Shown here in pieces: positions 17,162 through 25,930 of a DNA stretch of 64,000 nucleotides (position 1 is the stretch's first letter; every line of letters starts with the position of its first letter). The position numbers and the translations under genes were made by a program. This DNA is from Alcanivorax sediminis. Lineage in GTDB: Bacteria > Pseudomonadota > Gammaproteobacteria > Pseudomonadales > Alcanivoracaceae. The stretch spans positions 1,488,001-1,552,000 of the forward strand of contig NZ_WIRE01000001.1 in the NCBI RefSeq assembly GCF_009601165.1. Direction: 5' to 3'. The notes beneath the pieces were generated by a model that was given only the letters and a program-made list of their open reading frames with translations, did not search any database and was not told the origin of the DNA.

Positions 17162-18457
17162 GGGGATGTGATGCTTTTCAATCAACCGGTAGAGGCTTGA
17201 GCGGCTGATCTTCAAGCGATCTGCGGCTTCCTGCACATTATTCTGACAGTCCTTGAGGCACTGACGGATATAGTGGCTTTCCTGGCGGTTACGATATTGG
17301 GTCAGGGTCTGGGTGGCGGGCTCGGATTGATCGCAGGGGCTCAGGCCCAGATCCTCATCGCGAATGATGCCATGCCGATTATTCACGGCGGCACGCAACA
17401 GGCAATTGCGCAGTTCTCTTACATTGCCGGGGAAGTCGTGGGCCATTAATGCATCCAGTGCGGAACGGTCCAACACAACCTGTGGCTCATGCTGGTTGAG
17501 AAAATGTTCGGCTAATACCGGGATGTCTTCCCGGTGTGTTCGTAGTGACGGCAGATTCAGGCCGAGTACATTCAGGCGGTGAAACAGATCCAGTCGGAAA
17601 TTCCCGGCCGCCACTTCTTCATCCAGATTGTGATTGCTGGCACAGATGATACGCACGTCGGAAAGCTGTTCGTGGCTGCCGCCCAATGGGGTGTAGAGAT
17701 TGGACTCCAGAAAACGCAGCAGGGTGGCCTGGCTGGTTTGTGACAGGTCACCAATCTCATCAAGAAAAAGGGTGCCGCCTTCTGCAACATGAATCTTGCC
17801 CTGATGCCTTCTGCTGGCGCCGGCAAAGGCCCCTTTTTCAAAACCGAAAAGCTCAATGGAAAACTGGTTGTCGGGGATGGCAGCGCAGTTCAGCGCAATG
17901 AACGGTTGATCTCGGCGAGACGAATGTTGATGAACCCACTGCGCGGCACACTCTTTCCCGGTGCCGCTTTCCCCCTGTAATAACACCGGTAACTCGGTGC
18001 GGCCATAGATGGACAGTTTGTGGCGCAGTTCCGTCATGGCTGTGGAGCTACCGAGAATCAGTGGTGGGGTAGTGAGTTGCTCAATTCGGGGGCGGCTTTC
18101 GGAAAGCAATCGTTCCAGCGACTGGGCAAAGCGTTGGGTGGGCACCGTGTCTTCGCAGTAATCGTGAAAGGTGTTGCGGATCAACGTCTGGATCTTCTCA
18201 CAGGCGAGCGCCTGTTTGCTGCACAAGGCAATGTAACTACCTTCCTGAAGTTGATGGCTCACGGCATTGAGCGCATCAAACTGATTGGGTGCAGGGATAT
18301 GGATAATGCCCACATCGGGCCACTGCGAGGGATCAAGGGCATCCAGTTTCTGGACAACAAGCTGCCAGCCCTGCGCGGCAAGGCGCTGGGGCAAGGCAAG
18401 CTTCGAATCCTGATTATCCACAATCAGGACCCTGAGTGTTGGATGGTCCAGACTCAC
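17153..18457 (-). CDS. Atypical bacterial enhancer-binding protein (FleQ/VpsR-like) with GAFAGA
   Basis: 434 residues. Residues 8-118 form a receiver-like domain in which the phospho-acceptor Asp appears to be His53 (GIIHIPAP), so it is probably not phosphorylated. The AAA+ domain has Walker A GESGTGKE (162-169) and Walker B GTLFLDEI (228-235). The sigma54-contact loop reads GAFAGA (209-214) instead of GAFTGA. A Fis-type helix-turn-helix ends the protein (QEAADRLKISRSSLYRLIEK). This layout resembles FleQ and VpsR, which respond to cyclic-di-GMP and can act on sigma70 promoters. The cyclic-di-GMP link is an inference from family and neighbourhood. Confidence 0.88.
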   Translation of the reverse strand: MSLDHPTLRVLIVDNQDSKLALPQRLAAQGWQLVVQKLDALDPSQWPDVGIIHIPAPNQFDALNAVSHQLQEGSYIALCSKQALACEKIQTLIRNTFHDYCEDTVPTQRFAQSLERLLSESRPRIEQLTTPPLILGSSTAMTELRHKLSIYGRTELPVLLQGESGTGKECAAQWVHQHSSRRDQPFIALNCAAIPDNQFSIELFGFEKGAFAGASRRHQGKIHVAEGGTLFLDEIGDLSQTSQATLLRFLESNLYTPLGGSHEQLSDVRIICASNHNLDEEVAAGNFRLDLFHRLNVLGLNLPSLRTHREDIPVLAEHFLNQHEPQVVLDRSALDALMAHDFPGNVRELRNCLLRAAVNNRHGIIRDEDLGLSPCDQSEPATQTLTQYRNRQESHYIRQCLKDCQNNVQEAADRLKISRSSLYRLIEKHHIPLP

Positions 18458-18756
18458 GGCAATCCCTTCCGTGATGGTTTAAGAAGTACCCTCTTGGTGT
18501 GGCCTCGTATTGCCTTGCCTGTCGGGTTTTTCCTTCAGGCATCCTGTCTGAAGGCGGGGTATGCAAGACACAACGCTGAGGCACCCTCGTTCTAACTCTA
18601 GCGCTGTTTCTCCCCTCCGGCCAATGCACATTGCAACGTTGCGTAGCCGTTGCGTTACGGTGATTAACGGAGCAAATGGGAAAAAAGTCTTAGAGGAGGG
18701 GGCAGGTGAGTGCGAACAACCCTGAAGCAGGGTTGTTCGTTCCGGCAGGCTGGCGA
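18458..18756. other. Intergenic region between activator gene and SDR
   Basis: 299 bases that hold the promoter of the activator gene (read leftward) and the end of the SDR gene. A hairpin GAACAACCCT-GAAGC-AGGGTTGTTC lies at 18714-18738. A CAACGTTGCGTAGCCGTTGC stretch near 18630-18653 contains short direct repeats. No gene is supported. Confidence 0.4.
18714..18738 (-). terminator. Hairpin behind the SDR gene
   Basis: A perfect 10-bp stem (GAACAACCCT/AGGGTTGTTC) with a 5-base loop, 19 bases after the SDR stop. It lacks a clear T run in the leftward direction, so its strength is uncertain. Confidence 0.5.
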
Positions 18757-19590
18757 TCAAAGCGCTGGCAGGTCCAGCTCCGCCATGGTGTCGTAGTACA
18801 GGGTTTCCGCCAGCTTCGAGTTTCGGGCCAGCGGGGAGCGCATGGCGGGTTTGAAGTTGGCAAAGTACTCGCCGCTCACATCGGCGTACTGAGGATCCAG
18901 CGCCAGGCTGACCGGCAGGCGGGCCGCTTTTTCCGGGGTGGTCAGCGTGGGACGAATCAGCGCCATGATCGGCTTGGGTACATAGCGGAAGATGGGTGTG
19001 TCCACGCCACCCGGGTGCAGGGCATTGCTGGTGATGCCGAGTTCGGCCAGGCGGTCAGCAAGCACGTTGCTGAACAAAATGTTGCCAAGCTTGGATTGTC
19101 CGTAGGCATCCATGACCAGATAGGGTTTGCGGCCACGCCAGGTTTTCTTGTTGATGCGCCCGAGCCAGTGAGCCACTGAAGCAACATGCAGGATGCGTGG
19201 TTGTTCGCCTTTCTGTAGCAGCGGCAGCATCAGGTGCGTGAACAGTACCGGGGCCAGATAATTGACGCCGAACTGCATTTCGTAGCCATCGTTGGTAAAC
19301 CCCTGCTTGGTGGGCACTACGCCAGCGTTGTTGATCAGCACATCAATATGATCCAGCTCGCGATAAATCACCGCAGCACTATTACGCACGCTTTCAAGGT
19401 CTGACAGGTCCAGGTCAAACAGCCGTACCTTGGCGGAGGGATGCGTATTCTTGATGCGGGCAACGGCTGCCCGCCCCCTGTCCTGGTCGCGACAGGCGAG
19501 AATCACCTCGGCACCGCGGCCGGCCAGTTGCTCTGCGGTGCAAAGCCCGATACCGGAATTGCCGCCAGTGATCAGAACCCGTTTGCTCAT
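18757..19590 (-). CDS. Short-chain dehydrogenase, retinol-dehydrogenase-like
   Basis: 277 residues. The Rossmann start is RVLITGGNSGIG, with LINNAGV, the catalytic Ser in HVASVAHW and the YxxxK pair in YGQSK. The pattern follows the retinol dehydrogenase/WW-oxidoreductase branch of SDRs, which act on lipophilic alcohols or aldehydes. The ATG at 19590 lies eight bases from GGAGG, better than the ATG at 19596. It is a single gene beside a lipoprotein esterase on the same strand. Confidence 0.85.
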   Translation of the reverse strand: MSKRVLITGGNSGIGLCTAEQLAGRGAEVILACRDQDRGRAAVARIKNTHPSAKVRLFDLDLSDLESVRNSAAVIYRELDHIDVLINNAGVVPTKQGFTNDGYEMQFGVNYLAPVLFTHLMLPLLQKGEQPRILHVASVAHWLGRINKKTWRGRKPYLVMDAYGQSKLGNILFSNVLADRLAELGITSNALHPGGVDTPIFRYVPKPIMALIRPTLTTPEKAARLPVSLALDPQYADVSGEYFANFKPAMRSPLARNSKLAETLYYDTMAELDLPAL

Positions 19591-19661
19591 GGTCATGTCC
19601 TCCAGGAAAGAGTGGTACGAGCAGCCCCATTCAGGCTGCTGGATAAGGTTGGCACAGAGTA

Positions 19662-20648
19662 TCAGTCTACGCTTGGCTGTAACGGGCTGGGCGGGCCAAT
19701 CGTTGATGTGGCAGGGAAGGCATTATGGCTTGAGATGGCATCTTGACGGGGGGCCGCCTTCCGGTGAGCAACGGATTGCTGCTCCACCCAGCGGAGAATG
19801 ATCTCGCTGGTGGCTTGCCACTGCTTGCCTTGCAGCAGCAGATGGGGGCCCTCGGGGATCGTCTTGTAGGTCAGCTGATCCTGCAGATGATTTCGCAGGG
19901 CGAGGATGCCGGCCTCTGGCACACTCCGGTCGTTTTCACCGTAGAGCAGCATCACCGGAACACCGGCCGGGACGAGCGCAGGCGCCTGGTCACTGGCGCT
20001 GTCGGCAAGCTGGATCAGCCCCCAGTAGCTGTCCATCCTGACTTTTCTCATTACCCGCTCGTCGTAGGCAAGCCGCTTGGCATTGTCGGGCGTAAGCCGG
20101 GGATCGGCTGGATCCCTCTCAACACTGACCCGATAGCCAGGCGCCAGCGCGGCGGCACCGGCGATGGCCACATTCCAGCCGTAGCGCAAACGAATGCCTT
20201 CACGCACGGCAGGAGCAGAGAGAATGATCCCGGCGACATCGTCTGGTTGCTCCAGCGCAGCAAGGATAGCCACCGCTCCGCCGAGGCTTTCACCCATCAC
20301 AAACACAGGCTGGTGATAAACTGATGACAAGTGCTGGATGCGCTTTGCGGCTTCCTGGACAAGTTGTGGTTCGCCGGCCCACCGGCCATCGAACTGACGC
20401 TCGCCAAAGCCGGCCTGGTCGTAAGCCTCGAGGTAAATGCCTGCTTTGCTGAAGTACGGACCGACATGATCGAAGGCTGCCGCGTAATCACCAAAACTGT
20501 GCAGGGCAAGCACGACAGCCTTGGGACTGTTTTCTGGCGACCACTGACGCAGCGTGGGCGCAAGCGGCTGTTCCGCCGCATTGAATGGGGCGCTGGCGCA
20601 AGCATTCAGCAAGAGAGAGAACATAATGACTTTCACGTATCGGAGCAT
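19662..20648 (-). CDS. Alpha/beta hydrolase lipoprotein (monoacylglycerol-lipase-like)
   Basis: 328 residues. A lipoprotein signal ends in LLLNACAS. The catalytic parts are VLALHSFGDY (oxyanion region), MGESLGGAVA (nucleophile Ser), LLYGENDRSVP (Asp) and PEGPHLLL (His). This is the layout of monoacylglycerol lipase/lysophospholipase proteins, here anchored to a membrane. It is divergent from the 3D-domain gene with only three bases between the two start codons, so the promoters must overlap the coding starts. Confidence 0.82.
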   Translation of the reverse strand: MLRYVKVIMFSLLLNACASAPFNAAEQPLAPTLRQWSPENSPKAVVLALHSFGDYAAAFDHVGPYFSKAGIYLEAYDQAGFGERQFDGRWAGEPQLVQEAAKRIQHLSSVYHQPVFVMGESLGGAVAILAALEQPDDVAGIILSAPAVREGIRLRYGWNVAIAGAAALAPGYRVSVERDPADPRLTPDNAKRLAYDERVMRKVRMDSYWGLIQLADSASDQAPALVPAGVPVMLLYGENDRSVPEAGILALRNHLQDQLTYKTIPEGPHLLLQGKQWQATSEIILRWVEQQSVAHRKAAPRQDAISSHNAFPATSTIGPPSPLQPSVD

Positions 20649-20651
20649 TGA

Positions 20652-21080
20652 ATGACTTTAGCAATACCGCTGCAACGCAAGGTGAATGCCCTTGGGGTCC
20701 TGCTGGTTCTGGTGGCCGTCACCTGGGTTGTATCCGTAGGTGAGGCGGGGCCTCCCCCGGTGAAAATGGTCGTCACTGCGACGGCTTATAACTCCGTTCA
20801 TGGCCAGGGTCAGGGCGATGACCATGCACTGGCAGCATGGGGGGATCGGCTGGAGCCAGGCATGCAGGCCATCGCGGTATCCCGGGATCTGATTCCACTT
20901 GGCCTTGGTCACAATGCCGAAGTACAGATTGAAGGTCTGCCGGGCGTCTGGCTGGTTAAAGACAAGATGAACCGGCGCTGGAAGCACAAGATCGATATTT
21001 ATATGGGGGAGGACGTGCAAGCGGCAAGGGAGTGGGGCAAGCGCAAGGTAACCATTACCTTTGCGGCGCCGGAAGCATAA
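20652..21080 (+). CDS. 3D-domain exported protein
   Basis: 142 residues with one N-terminal hydrophobic segment (LGVLLVLVAVTWVVSV). The rest is a double-psi barrel of the 3D type with the three name-giving Asp residues in SRDLIPLG, VKDKMN and KIDIYMG. The same fold occurs at the catalytic end of MltA and in resuscitation-promoting factors, so a cell-wall role is likely. GGAG lies seven bases before the ATG. It is followed by a perfect terminator at 21129-21165. Confidence 0.82.
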   Translation: MTLAIPLQRKVNALGVLLVLVAVTWVVSVGEAGPPPVKMVVTATAYNSVHGQGQGDDHALAAWGDRLEPGMQAIAVSRDLIPLGLGHNAEVQIEGLPGVWLVKDKMNRRWKHKIDIYMGEDVQAAREWGKRKVTITFAAPEA

Positions 21081-21128
21081 ACCCTATGCTGCTGGTGCCA
21101 GCGTGTGTGACCGGCGAGGCGGAAATAC

Positions 21129-21165
21129 CATGAGGCCGCGCCCAGAACAGGGGCGCGGCCTCATG
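21129..21165. terminator. Bidirectional terminator
   Basis: A perfect 15-bp stem (CATGAGGCCGCGCCC/GGGCGCGGCCTCATG) with a 7-base loop between the convergent 3D-domain and SDR genes. The T run after it is short. Confidence 0.75.
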
Positions 21166-21228
21166 CGTTTCATCGGCGGCAACAAGTACTCGCCAGACAA
21201 CATATCGCGTTCAATATGTGGCCGTTGT

Positions 21229-21984
21229 TTACCGGCTCAGGAACCGCATCAGCCGGCGAGTGGTGCCGCCGGGGAGCAGCTTGTTGCCGACCAGCAGGGC
21301 CTTGAAGGCTCCCCCCACCGGGTTGTGCACTGCCGTGTTGTGATTGGCTGCGTGCCAAACGGTGGCGGCAATATCCTCGGCATTCAAATTAACGCCCATG
21401 CGATCGATTATCGGCGCACGGAAATCAGCGTCGTTCACCATGGGGGTGTTGACGAAAGGCGGCATGACATCCACCACGCGAATGCCCTGGCGGCCCCATT
21501 CCACATCGAGGGCTTCTGTCAGTGCCCGCACAGCGAACTTGCTGGCGGAATAGGAAGCAAAGTGAGGCGTGCCGTACATGGCTGAGGCGGAACTCATATT
21601 GATGACCACGGCGTTGCGGCTTTCCAGCAGGAACGGGTAAGCCGCCAGGCTCATGTTCATCAATCCAGTCACATTGATATCGATGATGGCTTTGTGACGA
21701 GCGGCGCTAATGTTTTCAAACTGGCCCATCTGCAAAATGCCGGCACAGTTGAATAGCACATCCAGTCCACCAGCGGAGGCAAAGTCCCTGGCGGCATGCT
21801 GGCAAGCAAGGTCGTCTGTCACATCCAGCGGACGGTACCAGCAACCCTCCAGTTCAGCGGCGGTGGCGCGCAGGGCGGTTTCATTCACGTCAGTGATACC
21901 TACCTGCCAGCCGTTTTTGTGAAACAGCCGTGCTGTGGCCAGTCCAATGCCACTGGCGCCGCCAGTAATGAAGATATATCTCAT
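21229..21984 (-). CDS. Short-chain dehydrogenase in BVMO operon
   Basis: 251 residues with IFITGGASGIGLATA, FNCAGILQMG, the Ser in INMSSASAMYG and the YSASK catalytic pair. It probably oxidises or reduces a hydroxyl/keto group on a lipophilic compound. Its ATG overlaps the stop of the upstream esterase gene by 4 bases. Together with the monooxygenase it forms a three-gene operon that could oxidise an alcohol to a ketone, turn the ketone into an ester and cleave the ester. Confidence 0.85.
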   Translation of the reverse strand: MRYIFITGGASGIGLATARLFHKNGWQVGITDVNETALRATAAELEGCWYRPLDVTDDLACQHAARDFASAGGLDVLFNCAGILQMGQFENISAARHKAIIDINVTGLMNMSLAAYPFLLESRNAVVINMSSASAMYGTPHFASYSASKFAVRALTEALDVEWGRQGIRVVDVMPPFVNTPMVNDADFRAPIIDRMGVNLNAEDIAATVWHAANHNTAVHNPVGGAFKALLVGNKLLPGGTTRRLMRFLSR

Positions 21985-22913
21985 GATTGGGGCTCCTTGC
22001 GATGTTGCAGGATAAAGCGGGCGCAGGTCATCAGTGCGTGGTCGGCGTCTGCCAGCACACCAGCGTGCAGTTGAAAATCATGCCAGCGTTGAGGATGAAC
22101 CTGAAGGCGTGCTGACGTGCCTGCCTGGTTGAGGGCTTCGCACAGGCGCAGGCTGTCATTCAGAAGGATTTCATCACTGCCAGCCTGAATCAGCACCGGA
22201 GGCAGACCGCTAAGGTCTCCATAGAGGGGCGAGCACTGCGGCCGTGCCAGATCACTTTGCCCATAGTCTTGCGCAGAGCCCTGGAGCCATTCGCGGCTAA
22301 GCATGATGTCCCGGTCGGTGTCGAACAGCTGGGTGAGGGTCAGGTCCACCCAAGGGGAAAACAGAATCACACTGGCGGGGAGCGCAATTTCCTGCTGCTT
22401 GATGGCTTGCAGCATGGCCATGGCCAGGCCACCGCCGGCAGAGTCGCCCATGACGGTCAGTGTGTCGGGGTGAACCCCTTCCTCCAGCAATTGCCGGTAG
22501 ACTGCGACCGCATCCTCGATGGCTGCGGGGCAGGGGTGTTCCGGTGCAAGGCGGTAGTCGGGCACGACCACGCGGGCATTGGCAAAGCGGGCCATATGCG
22601 AGGTGATCGCCTTGTGGCTGTCAGGGCTGCCGGCCACATAACCGCCACCGTGCAGGTAGAGCACGGTGGATTGGGCATGCAGGGGCTGGTAGTGGCGGCA
22701 TGGCACGCCTGCAACAGGAGCATCATGGTCGGCAACGTCCCGCGCGCGCAGCGTGGTCAGGGCCATGATGTCCATCCAGCGGCGCTGTTTGGCAAGGCTT
22801 AGCCAGCGTGTTGAGGGCTTGAACAACAGGGCCAATGATGTGCGCAGCAGGCGAGCCAGTAACTGCTGGAAAAAGGATTGGGACCGGCTGACCCGATCAA
22901 CGAACAAGCTCAT
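21981..22913 (-). CDS. Alpha/beta hydrolase, hormone-sensitive-lipase family esterase
   Basis: 310 residues with the HSL-family oxyanion motif YLHGGGYVAGS, nucleophile elbow GDSAGGGLA, an Asp near QAGSDEILLND and a His near the C-terminus (RWHDFQLH). These enzymes cleave short to medium esters. The gene overlaps the monooxygenase by 17 bases upstream and the SDR by 4 bases downstream, so all three are translated together. The expected substrate is the ester made by the monooxygenase. Confidence 0.87.
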   Translation of the reverse strand: MSLFVDRVSRSQSFFQQLLARLLRTSLALLFKPSTRWLSLAKQRRWMDIMALTTLRARDVADHDAPVAGVPCRHYQPLHAQSTVLYLHGGGYVAGSPDSHKAITSHMARFANARVVVPDYRLAPEHPCPAAIEDAVAVYRQLLEEGVHPDTLTVMGDSAGGGLAMAMLQAIKQQEIALPASVILFSPWVDLTLTQLFDTDRDIMLSREWLQGSAQDYGQSDLARPQCSPLYGDLSGLPPVLIQAGSDEILLNDSLRLCEALNQAGTSARLQVHPQRWHDFQLHAGVLADADHALMTCARFILQHRKEPQS

Positions 22914-24354
22914 AGTCGCTCCAGTTAACCTGACGGGTCAGGCGGCGATAATCAAAGGTAAACCCCGGCCAATTATTGGTGTTCTTGCCGGACTCTGTCT
23001 TGTACCAGCTGTGGCAGCCCTTGTCCCACACGGTATCGCGAATCTTGCGCTGCACTTCTTCATTGAAGTGCGACTGGATGTTGGCGCGCACTTCGAGTGC
23101 TCGGACGCTGTCATCTTCCATGGCGGCCAGACACTGGCGGATATAGTGAATCTGGCTTTCCAGCATGTAGATGATGGAGTTGTGGCCCAGGTTTGTGTTG
23201 GGGCCGTAGAGCATGAACAGATTTGGGAACCCATGCACGGAGATCCCCAGATAGGCCTCGGCGCCCTCGTTCCAGGCCTGATTCAGGTCCTGGCCATGAC
23301 GGCCGGTGATTTTCATCGGCGTCAGGAAGTCTGTGGCCTGAAAGCCAGTGCCATAAATGATGGCATCGGCGTCGTGATGAACCCCTGCGCTGTCGGTCAG
23401 TCCGCTTTCATCTACCGAACGAATGCCTTCATTGATCACGTCCACATTGGATTGTGATAGCGCGGGGTAGTAATCATTGGACATGAGGATGCGCTTGCAC
23501 CCCATGGGGTAATCCGGGGTGAGTTTTTCGCGCAGGGCCGGATCGGCAATTTGTTTATTCAGGTGGCGCTGGAACAGCCACTCGTAAAACTTCATGGCTT
23601 GCTGAAAGGAGGTAAACCCCAATACGCGGGACTCATTGCTGGCATAAATCCGCAGTCGGTCCAGCGTCTGGGTCATGGGCAGCCGTTTCAGCAGCCAGTG
23701 CTCAAAGCGGGTATAGGCACGGTCTGGCTTGGCGATAACGTGCGCCGCCGAGCGCTGGAACAGCATGACCTTGCCCGCCTGTTTGGCGACCTCTGGAACA
23801 AACTGAATGGCACTGGCGCCGGTGCCGACTACAGCAACAGTCTTGCCGGTGAGGTCCACATCGTGATTCCAGCGTGCGCTGTGAAATTGTGGTCCCTTGA
23901 AGTCACCGATACCTGACAGTGGCGGATAGGCTGGCTGGTTGAGCTGGCCGGTGGCGGTGATCAGGGCCTGGCAGGAGAGAGTCTCGCCATTGGTGAGAGT
24001 GACCTCCCAGATATTGCTGTCATCCTGGTAGCGAGCTTCGGCCACCTCGGTGTTGAAACGGATGTGCCGGTAGAGATCGTACTTGCGTGCGCAGTGCTGC
24101 TGATAGGCAAGAATTTCCTGCTGCGGAGCAAAGCGTCGAGACCAGGGATAATGGCGCTCGAAAGAGAAGGAATAAAGGTGAGAAGGCACGTCGCAGGCGG
24201 CGCCGGGATACGTATTGTCGCGCCAGCAACCGCCCACGTCGTCGGCCTTTTCGATGATGAGCAGATTGTCCTGGCCCTGCTCCTTCAAACGGATGGCCAT
24301 ACCCAATCCGCCAAAGCCTGCACCAATAATGATGACCTGATGTGTGGTTTTCAT
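22897..24354 (-). CDS. Flavin-dependent Baeyer-Villiger type monooxygenase
   Basis: 485 residues. It has an FAD Rossmann motif VIIIGAGFGGLGMA, then DVGGCWRDNTYPGAACDVPS. The BVMO fingerprint FKGPQFHSARW matches FxGxxxHxxxW, and an NADPH Rossmann motif VAVVGTGASAIQ follows. It should insert oxygen next to a ketone. The start at 24354 removes a 19-residue extension without a site. It is first in an operon with an esterase and an SDR, opposite an AraC regulator. AlmA-type alkane monooxygenases are related, but the motifs here are of the BVMO kind. Confidence 0.87.
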   Translation of the reverse strand: MKTTHQVIIIGAGFGGLGMAIRLKEQGQDNLLIIEKADDVGGCWRDNTYPGAACDVPSHLYSFSFERHYPWSRRFAPQQEILAYQQHCARKYDLYRHIRFNTEVAEARYQDDSNIWEVTLTNGETLSCQALITATGQLNQPAYPPLSGIGDFKGPQFHSARWNHDVDLTGKTVAVVGTGASAIQFVPEVAKQAGKVMLFQRSAAHVIAKPDRAYTRFEHWLLKRLPMTQTLDRLRIYASNESRVLGFTSFQQAMKFYEWLFQRHLNKQIADPALREKLTPDYPMGCKRILMSNDYYPALSQSNVDVINEGIRSVDESGLTDSAGVHHDADAIIYGTGFQATDFLTPMKITGRHGQDLNQAWNEGAEAYLGISVHGFPNLFMLYGPNTNLGHNSIIYMLESQIHYIRQCLAAMEDDSVRALEVRANIQSHFNEEVQRKIRDTVWDKGCHSWYKTESGKNTNNWPGFTFDYRRLTRQVNWSDYELVR

Positions 24355-24455
24355 GGCGTATCCATCTCTGTTGTCGTTATGCATACCACTGTAGCGAGAC
24401 CTAAACGCCATGTTTATGGCATTCTGGGACAGAAAATTGTGGAAAAAGGACAGTG

Positions 24456-25457
24456 ATGACCGCGCTCAGAGCCATTACCAGTGTTCGCCTGCAGGTGGCG
24501 TACGCTGCCGAGCAGGGAATCTCCGTTTCCCAGAGCCTGGCCGGCTCTGGACTGGATGCGGGGATGTTGCAGCAAGCGGATGCCACCATCGAGGCGGAAC
24601 AGGAGTTGGTGGTGATTCGCAACCTGTGCGCGCGATTGGCTGATCCGGTGGTGCATGGCCTTGCCATGGGGCAGCGCTACCATCTCAGCAGCTATGGCGT
24701 TTGGGGTTTTGCCCTGCTGAGTAGTCCAACCTTTGGGGATGCGATTCGCCTTGGTCTCCGCTATCTCGGACTGACGTTTGCGTTCCTGGACATTCGTCTG
24801 GAGGAAATCGGCGATGAAGCGGTACTGGTGCTGGATGATACGGCGCTGGAGGACTCCGTTCGCCCCTATCTGCTGGCGAGGGATAGCAGTGCGATCATGG
24901 TGATACAGGAGGAATTGTTTTCCTTGCGAGTGCCGCTGACCACCCTGAACCTGCGGTTAGCTCCCCATGATCCTGCTGCTTTTGAAGCCGTATTTGGACG
25001 TGCACCGGTGTTCTCGGCATCACGCAGCGAAGCGGCGTTCTCGCTGGGGCTGCTGGATATGTTGTTGCCACAGGCCAATCCGGTGACGGCGCGACTTTGC
25101 GAGGAGCAATGTCACCAGTTATTGGTGCAGCGTCATTCCCGTGCTGGTGTGGCTGCCCGTTTGCGGCGCCGTTTGCTGCAGCAGCCGGGGCGCTTTCCTG
25201 ACATGGAAGCGCTGGCCCGTGAGATGCACATGAGTGCCCGCACCCTGCGCCGTCACCTGGCCAAGGAAGGAACCGGTTATCAGGAATTACTGGATGAGGT
25301 GAGGCGGATGCTGGCGGAGCAATGGCTTACGCTGGGCATCCTGACGCTTGAGGAAATCAGCGAACGGCTCGGGTACTCGGAACTGTCCAACTTTATCCAT
25401 GCCTTCCGCCGCTGGACCGGGCAAAGCCCGGCGCGGTTTCGTCGTCAGTTGAAATAA
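24456..25457 (+). CDS. AraC-family regulator with arabinose-binding-like N-terminal domain
   Basis: 333 residues. Residues 20-200 match the long N-terminal domain of the OruR/ArgR-like AraC group (HGLAMGQRYHLSSYGVWGFA). The C-terminal part carries two helix-turn-helix units (MEALAREMHMSARTLRRHLA and LEEISERLGYSELSNFIHAF, then RRWTGQSPARFR). AAGGA precedes the ATG. It is divergent from the BVMO operon across about 100 bases and probably controls it in response to the substrate. Confidence 0.88.
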   Translation: MTALRAITSVRLQVAYAAEQGISVSQSLAGSGLDAGMLQQADATIEAEQELVVIRNLCARLADPVVHGLAMGQRYHLSSYGVWGFALLSSPTFGDAIRLGLRYLGLTFAFLDIRLEEIGDEAVLVLDDTALEDSVRPYLLARDSSAIMVIQEELFSLRVPLTTLNLRLAPHDPAAFEAVFGRAPVFSASRSEAAFSLGLLDMLLPQANPVTARLCEEQCHQLLVQRHSRAGVAARLRRRLLQQPGRFPDMEALAREMHMSARTLRRHLAKEGTGYQELLDEVRRMLAEQWLTLGILTLEEISERLGYSELSNFIHAFRRWTGQSPARFRRQLK

Positions 25458-25468
25458 GATGAATGCGG

Positions 25469-25930
25469 TCAGGGCATGGCAGGCAGTTTCATCTGCCCTT
25501 CGCGGTCAAAAGACAAGGGAATGGGCACTCCCGCCACCTTGGCTTTGCCAACCAGTCGGTAGGTGAAGGGCTCACCGGGATTTTGCTGAATTTCCTGTAG
25601 CTTCTGCAGGCTTTCCAGCAGGCTGGTAGTGATGGTGGTTCTCACCGTGGCGTCACCCATGGCGGGAAGGGTGACCGTTTCAGCTGTCAGTCCCCGGCCA
25701 AACTTTTCCCCATTCACGTAGATCTCGTAGTCCATGCTCTTTAGCGTCAGATCGCGATCATTAGGATTGCGAGCGCGCAGGGTAAGCCCCCATTCCTGTT
25801 CAAACAGTGAAACCTTATTGAGATTGATGCCGGCCAAAGACACCTCCGGGGATTCCAGCGAACCCAGCGTCTGACAGCCGGAGAGGAAAAGCGCGGTAAC
25901 GAACAGACAGGCAGAAATAAGCGTTTTCAT
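25469..25930 (-). CDS. LEA type 2 lipoprotein
   Basis: 153 residues. The lipobox LFLSGCQT marks a lipoprotein. The rest fits the LEA14/WHy beta fold (ISLAGINLNKVSL-like start, LTLRARNPNDRDLTLKSMDY, VTLPAMGDATVRTTITT). In bacteria these proteins are of unknown function, possibly stress-related. It is a single gene, convergent with the AraC gene with 11 bases between them. Confidence 0.8.
   Translation of the reverse strand: MKTLISACLFVTALFLSGCQTLGSLESPEVSLAGINLNKVSLFEQEWGLTLRARNPNDRDLTLKSMDYEIYVNGEKFGRGLTAETVTLPAMGDATVRTTITTSLLESLQKLQEIQQNPGEPFTYRLVGKAKVAGVPIPLSFDREGQMKLPAMP

Noticed and set aside
22897..24354. Assignment of the flavoprotein as the long-chain alkane hydroxylase AlmA
   Set aside because: The sequence fits the FxGxxxHxxxW Baeyer-Villiger fingerprint and the esterase/SDR partners suit that reaction better.
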